NCBI GenBank assembly: GCA_964617455.1 | Contig: CAZTYF010000015.1 | Coordinates: forward strand, 1 to 47,614 | Direction: 5' to 3' | Length of the DNA: 47,614 nt | Source of the DNA: Monoglobus sp964617455 | GTDB taxonomy: Bacteria > Bacillota > Clostridia > Monoglobales > Monoglobaceae | Shown here: positions 45,901 through 47,614 of the stretch, piece after piece | Position numbering within the stretch: the first letter of the stretch is position 1 | Layout of the letters: each line of letters starts with the position of its first letter | Program-made: the position numbers and the translations under genes | Notes under the pieces: generated by a model | Seen by the model: the letters and a program-made list of their open reading frames with translations, nothing else | The model's database searches: none | What the model was told of the DNA's origin: nothing

Positions 45901-47614
45901 CAATCCAAGGCGCAAATGACCCAAAGCACCGTTATGGCGGAGATGACACAAAACGCAGACAGTGATTGGACGGAAGTAAGCTCGAGTAACAACGGAATCT
46001 TCGGACGGAGCAGCACCACATGGCATCTGTCTCTTGAATTTGATTATGACAACGATGTCTGCAATGCCACAATATACGGTAATGAGGATGACTCCGGCAA
46101 TCGCAGCGAATACAGCAAAACCTTTGAACTGAACGGGAACCGTTTCAAAACCGTGAAGTTGTACACCGCAAAGGACGGAGAGGGAGGAATTACGGCGCGT
46201 CCGTCAATATCCGATTTGATTTATACCCGATCCATTGCCGCGAGCGGCGACGGAAGTTCACTGTATGAAAAGGGCACAACGCCCGATACCGCCTGGCAGG
46301 AAAGCGATATAGATGATTGGACGGTTACGGGGAATGTAAAACCCGTTGTTGATCCGGAAAACGGCGGAATATTGTTTAATCCAACTAAGCCTTCAAGTTC
46401 CTACAGCGCCGAAAAGAATTTTAATATCCAAGAGGGAGCAATTGTAACATATAATACCGATTGGTATTTCAAAGCATCAACATCCAGAGCCAGCAATCGA
46501 GAATATATTCAATTTGGCTCGGGTCTCCGTATTGCATGTGCACAAGACGGCGGTTCATATTACACATACGTCAGCTCAAACGCCGGGACGACTTGGGACG
46601 ATATGGACAGCGACGGAAGTCCGGATAATATTTTTACGGGAAGCAATAATACCTTCACAAAAAATATAACCTTGGTTGTTGACACATCAACAAACACAAT
46701 ATTAAAATTTATGTTTGACAATACTGAGCTTTCCGCATATAAAAACCACAAGCTTCCGGAGGATACAACATTCGATAAAATATCGTTCGGATTTTCGCGA
46801 GGCGGGTCAACGGGGCAATGGGAATATTTTAATGGCCTGAGCGATTTAACGGTTTTGCAATTTGTGCCCGAAACCATCAATCAACCTATACCTTCCCCGG
46901 AGCCGTCGGCAACTGCCACAACGATTCCGACGTTACCGTCATCCAAACCGTCGGCAACGGCCGCACCTACGGAAAAGCCGACGGCTTCCCCAACGGTTGC
47001 ACCTACGGCCGAGGCGACATCTGCTCCCACACCTACGTCGGAACCTGCAACCACGTCTGCACCTACAGTCGAACCCACGGCAACTGCTGCCCCTACATCG
47101 GAGCCGTCTGCTACCGAGGCACCAACGACGACTCCAACATCTCCCACACCTACATCCGAGCCGACGGCGACATCTACACCCGAACCTACGGCTACCACAG
47201 CGGCGACAAGCGCTCCGGTCTGGCCGCCCGTCGAGCCGACTGCAACGGCTGCTGCAACTCCCACAACCGAGCCCACGCCTACCGCGTCGGCAACGGCGGC
47301 TCCATCCGAACCTTCGCCGGATCCGACAACTACCGCCACAGCAACACCCCCGGAACCAACGGTCGAACCCACGGCTACGGCAACTGCGACACCTACTATG
47401 CCACCCGGAAATGAGCCCACAGCAACCGCTATGACTGAGCCAACGGCCACTGCCACAACGACTCCGACACTACCTACGGTTGAACCTACGGCTGCTGCAA
47501 CTTCGGCACCTACCGAACCAACGGTCGGTCCTGTAGCAACCGCAACACCCGTGGTGCCCACGGCTGAACCTGCGGCTACGGCTACTGCGACACCCGCCGT
47601 TCCTACGGCTGAAC
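42970..47614 (+). CDS. Secreted rhamnogalacturonan lyase, PL11 family (copy 3), 3' end beyond window
   Basis: The frame opens at ATG 42970 (AGGAGG about 10 nt upstream) and stays open for 1548 codons to the right edge. Signal peptide ends PIFASA; PL11 propeller (~40-680) with VYITWRLLG, DLDGDGDYEI, DFDGDGMAEF, DIDNDGKDEI, DFNNDGVQEV and NTAYNQPPHQSYYIG. Instead of regulatory-like repeats it has two bacterial Ig-like (Big_2) domains (~712-795, ~798-880; e.g. VTWASDNPEVATVSGGVITG). Two beta-sandwich carbohydrate-binding-like domains follow (~885-1300), then a Pro/Thr/Ala-rich tail of at least 240 residues. It is the most divergent of the three. By analogy with copy 2, a ~90-residue module probably follows the tail outside the window. 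Confidence 0.9.
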   Translation, partial: MKKRLLAVTLAFCMIITVMPIFASADTDSAGVAAASTTRQMEELDRGLFTAKTDEGVYITWRLLGTESLSDQAFDIYKNGTLLKTTGSHDPTNYIDKDGTGSDAYQVVRTGESKDSCPASTPLNSNHTARGSLVTGGTSEKNSFTYFDIPIERPDDVTRADGKTSHYHNTTTSDGSVDKEGGANDASVGDLDGDGDYEIILKWDPTDSKDSAGSDYTGYTYFDAYDYTINADGSISSKKLWRINLGVNVTSGQHYSPFMVYDFDGDGMAEFAVKTAPGSTDASGKYVTEAGDTEEIRNADNSHVYVTEGSQQGKNTTGPEYLTIFGSDGNALYTTDYIPRGNLSDWGDSKANRSERYLAGVAYLDGVHPSLIMCRGYYAKAVVRAYDWDGETLSLRWEHNGNKNDTSTLYGQGNHNLSAADIDNDGKDEIVYGSAALDDDGTIMGNTRLGHGDAMHVSDFNNDGVQEVFSVKEDSVGYKNNAAHFRVASTGQTIWGKGAAGDTGRGVMDNIDDAYAKNNPNALALAWSSSHANAFDLNGAELKARPATSSRTMTNFLVYWDGDLGREILDDNQLAKYHADTGYTTRFYDDRNGYIPGTSNNYTKHTPSLVADILGDWREEIILPTGKGENETPFLRVFVSTLPSDYRLTTLMHDSQYRCAIAWQNTAYNQPPHQSYYIGSAALAKDADGSELNYLAPKVPFTSVVYPNENSIPVTGLTLSESQVRVERGTTYALIASVEPKDASKKGVTWASDNPEVATVSGGVITGVSNGSAKITATAKDTKNGTFTQTCEVTVYTTPVEGLSIPYESTTVFTDGSKKITASVEPENATDKLIHWSSSDSAVATVDSGSNVKGQGVGSAIITAKSNDGGFEKDIIVTATGGESSDATGSNSFENVKDADNLGPNKARINQENAVEGGETYKDFEIFNDNKVTLKMNISTGGQKLGSDWGWDGNEYTFGISFLGVEGNNLLTLSQSYQSKAQMTQSTVMAEMTQNADSDWTEVSSSNNGIFGRSSTTWHLSLEFDYDNDVCNATIYGNEDDSGNRSEYSKTFELNGNRFKTVKLYTAKDGEGGITARPSISDLIYTRSIAASGDGSSLYEKGTTPDTAWQESDIDDWTVTGNVKPVVDPENGGILFNPTKPSSSYSAEKNFNIQEGAIVTYNTDWYFKASTSRASNREYIQFGSGLRIACAQDGGSYYTYVSSNAGTTWDDMDSDGSPDNIFTGSNNTFTKNITLVVDTSTNTILKFMFDNTELSAYKNHKLPEDTTFDKISFGFSRGGSTGQWEYFNGLSDLTVLQFVPETINQPIPSPEPSATATTIPTLPSSKPSATAAPTEKPTASPTVAPTAEATSAPTPTSEPATTSAPTVEPTATAAPTSEPSATEAPTTTPTSPTPTSEPTATSTPEPTATTAATSAPVWPPVEPTATAAATPTTEPTPTASATAAPSEPSPDPTTTATATPPEPTVEPTATATATPTMPPGNEPTATAMTEPTATATTTPTLPTVEPTAAATSAPTEPTVGPVATATPVVPTAEPAATATATPAVPTAE
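46890..47614. repeat. Pro/Thr/Ala-rich low-complexity coding region
   Basis: More than 700 bp encode units such as EPTATA, TEPT and APT in the third PL11 gene. The period is irregular at the DNA level. It is likely an extended, possibly glycosylated spacer, and it continues past the right edge. The long open frame on the opposite strand is a by-product of this composition. Confidence 0.85.

Noticed and set aside
46881..47561. 226-codon Gly/Val/Ala-rich open frame on the minus strand
   Set aside because: Antisense of the Pro/Thr/Ala tail of the third PL11 gene; composition explains the lack of stops.

Overview
The window looks like a chromosomal segment of a Gram-positive anaerobe of the Clostridia, with moderate GC. 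The grounds are strong GGAGG-type ribosome binding sites, some TTG and GTG starts, an FMN riboswitch over ribD-ribE-ribBA-ribH, a recJ-relA-hydrolase-hemZ cluster, a polA-coaE-lytic transglycosylase cluster, NrdG, and several S-layer-homology (SLH) surface proteins. Three tandem family PL11 rhamnogalacturonan lyases point to a plant cell wall (pectin) lifestyle, as in gut pectin specialists such as Monoglobus. The genus is an inference only.

Layout. 1-537 (minus): 5' part of a phage-type replication gene that runs off the left edge, with tandem repeats in its linker and a palindrome at its promoter. 696-4641 (minus): complete riboflavin operon behind a promoter, FMN riboswitch and terminator. 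4699-6158 (plus): a MATE transporter, divergent from the riboflavin operon under its own consensus promoter. 6191-12176 (minus): hemZ-like gene, metallo-hydrolase, relA, recJ. 12312-14007 (minus): uppP (TTG start) and a DUF4867-type gene with a short, nearly leaderless upstream ORF. 14108-20125 (minus): two SLH proteins with nrdG between them; one carries cohesin-like, SLH and dockerin modules in a single chain. 20195-27875 (minus): M18 aminopeptidase, lytic transglycosylase, coaE, polA and two overlapping M42 peptidase genes, one of which has lost its metal ligands. 27951-32398 (minus): an AraC regulator and a large SLH protein. 32779-35914 (plus): polyamine genes speE, speB and a carboxy(nor)spermidine synthase. 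35981-47614 (plus): three consecutive secreted PL11 lyases, the last cut by the right edge.

The most striking item is the 1139-residue SLH protein at 28979-32398. Its C-terminal ~400 residues match the order and spacing of the catalytic motifs of GT80 (Pasteurella PM0188-type) sialyltransferases: D839-G, H1037-P, E1067 and S1083-S1084. This would be a glycosyltransferase-fold domain exported and tethered to the cell surface, where no nucleotide-sugar donor is expected. Together with the cohesin/SLH/dockerin protein and the modular PL11 lyases, the window reads as parts of a surface machine for handling pectin or other glycans. How the parts connect is inference.

No rRNA, tRNA, CRISPR array, insertion sequence or origin was recognised.
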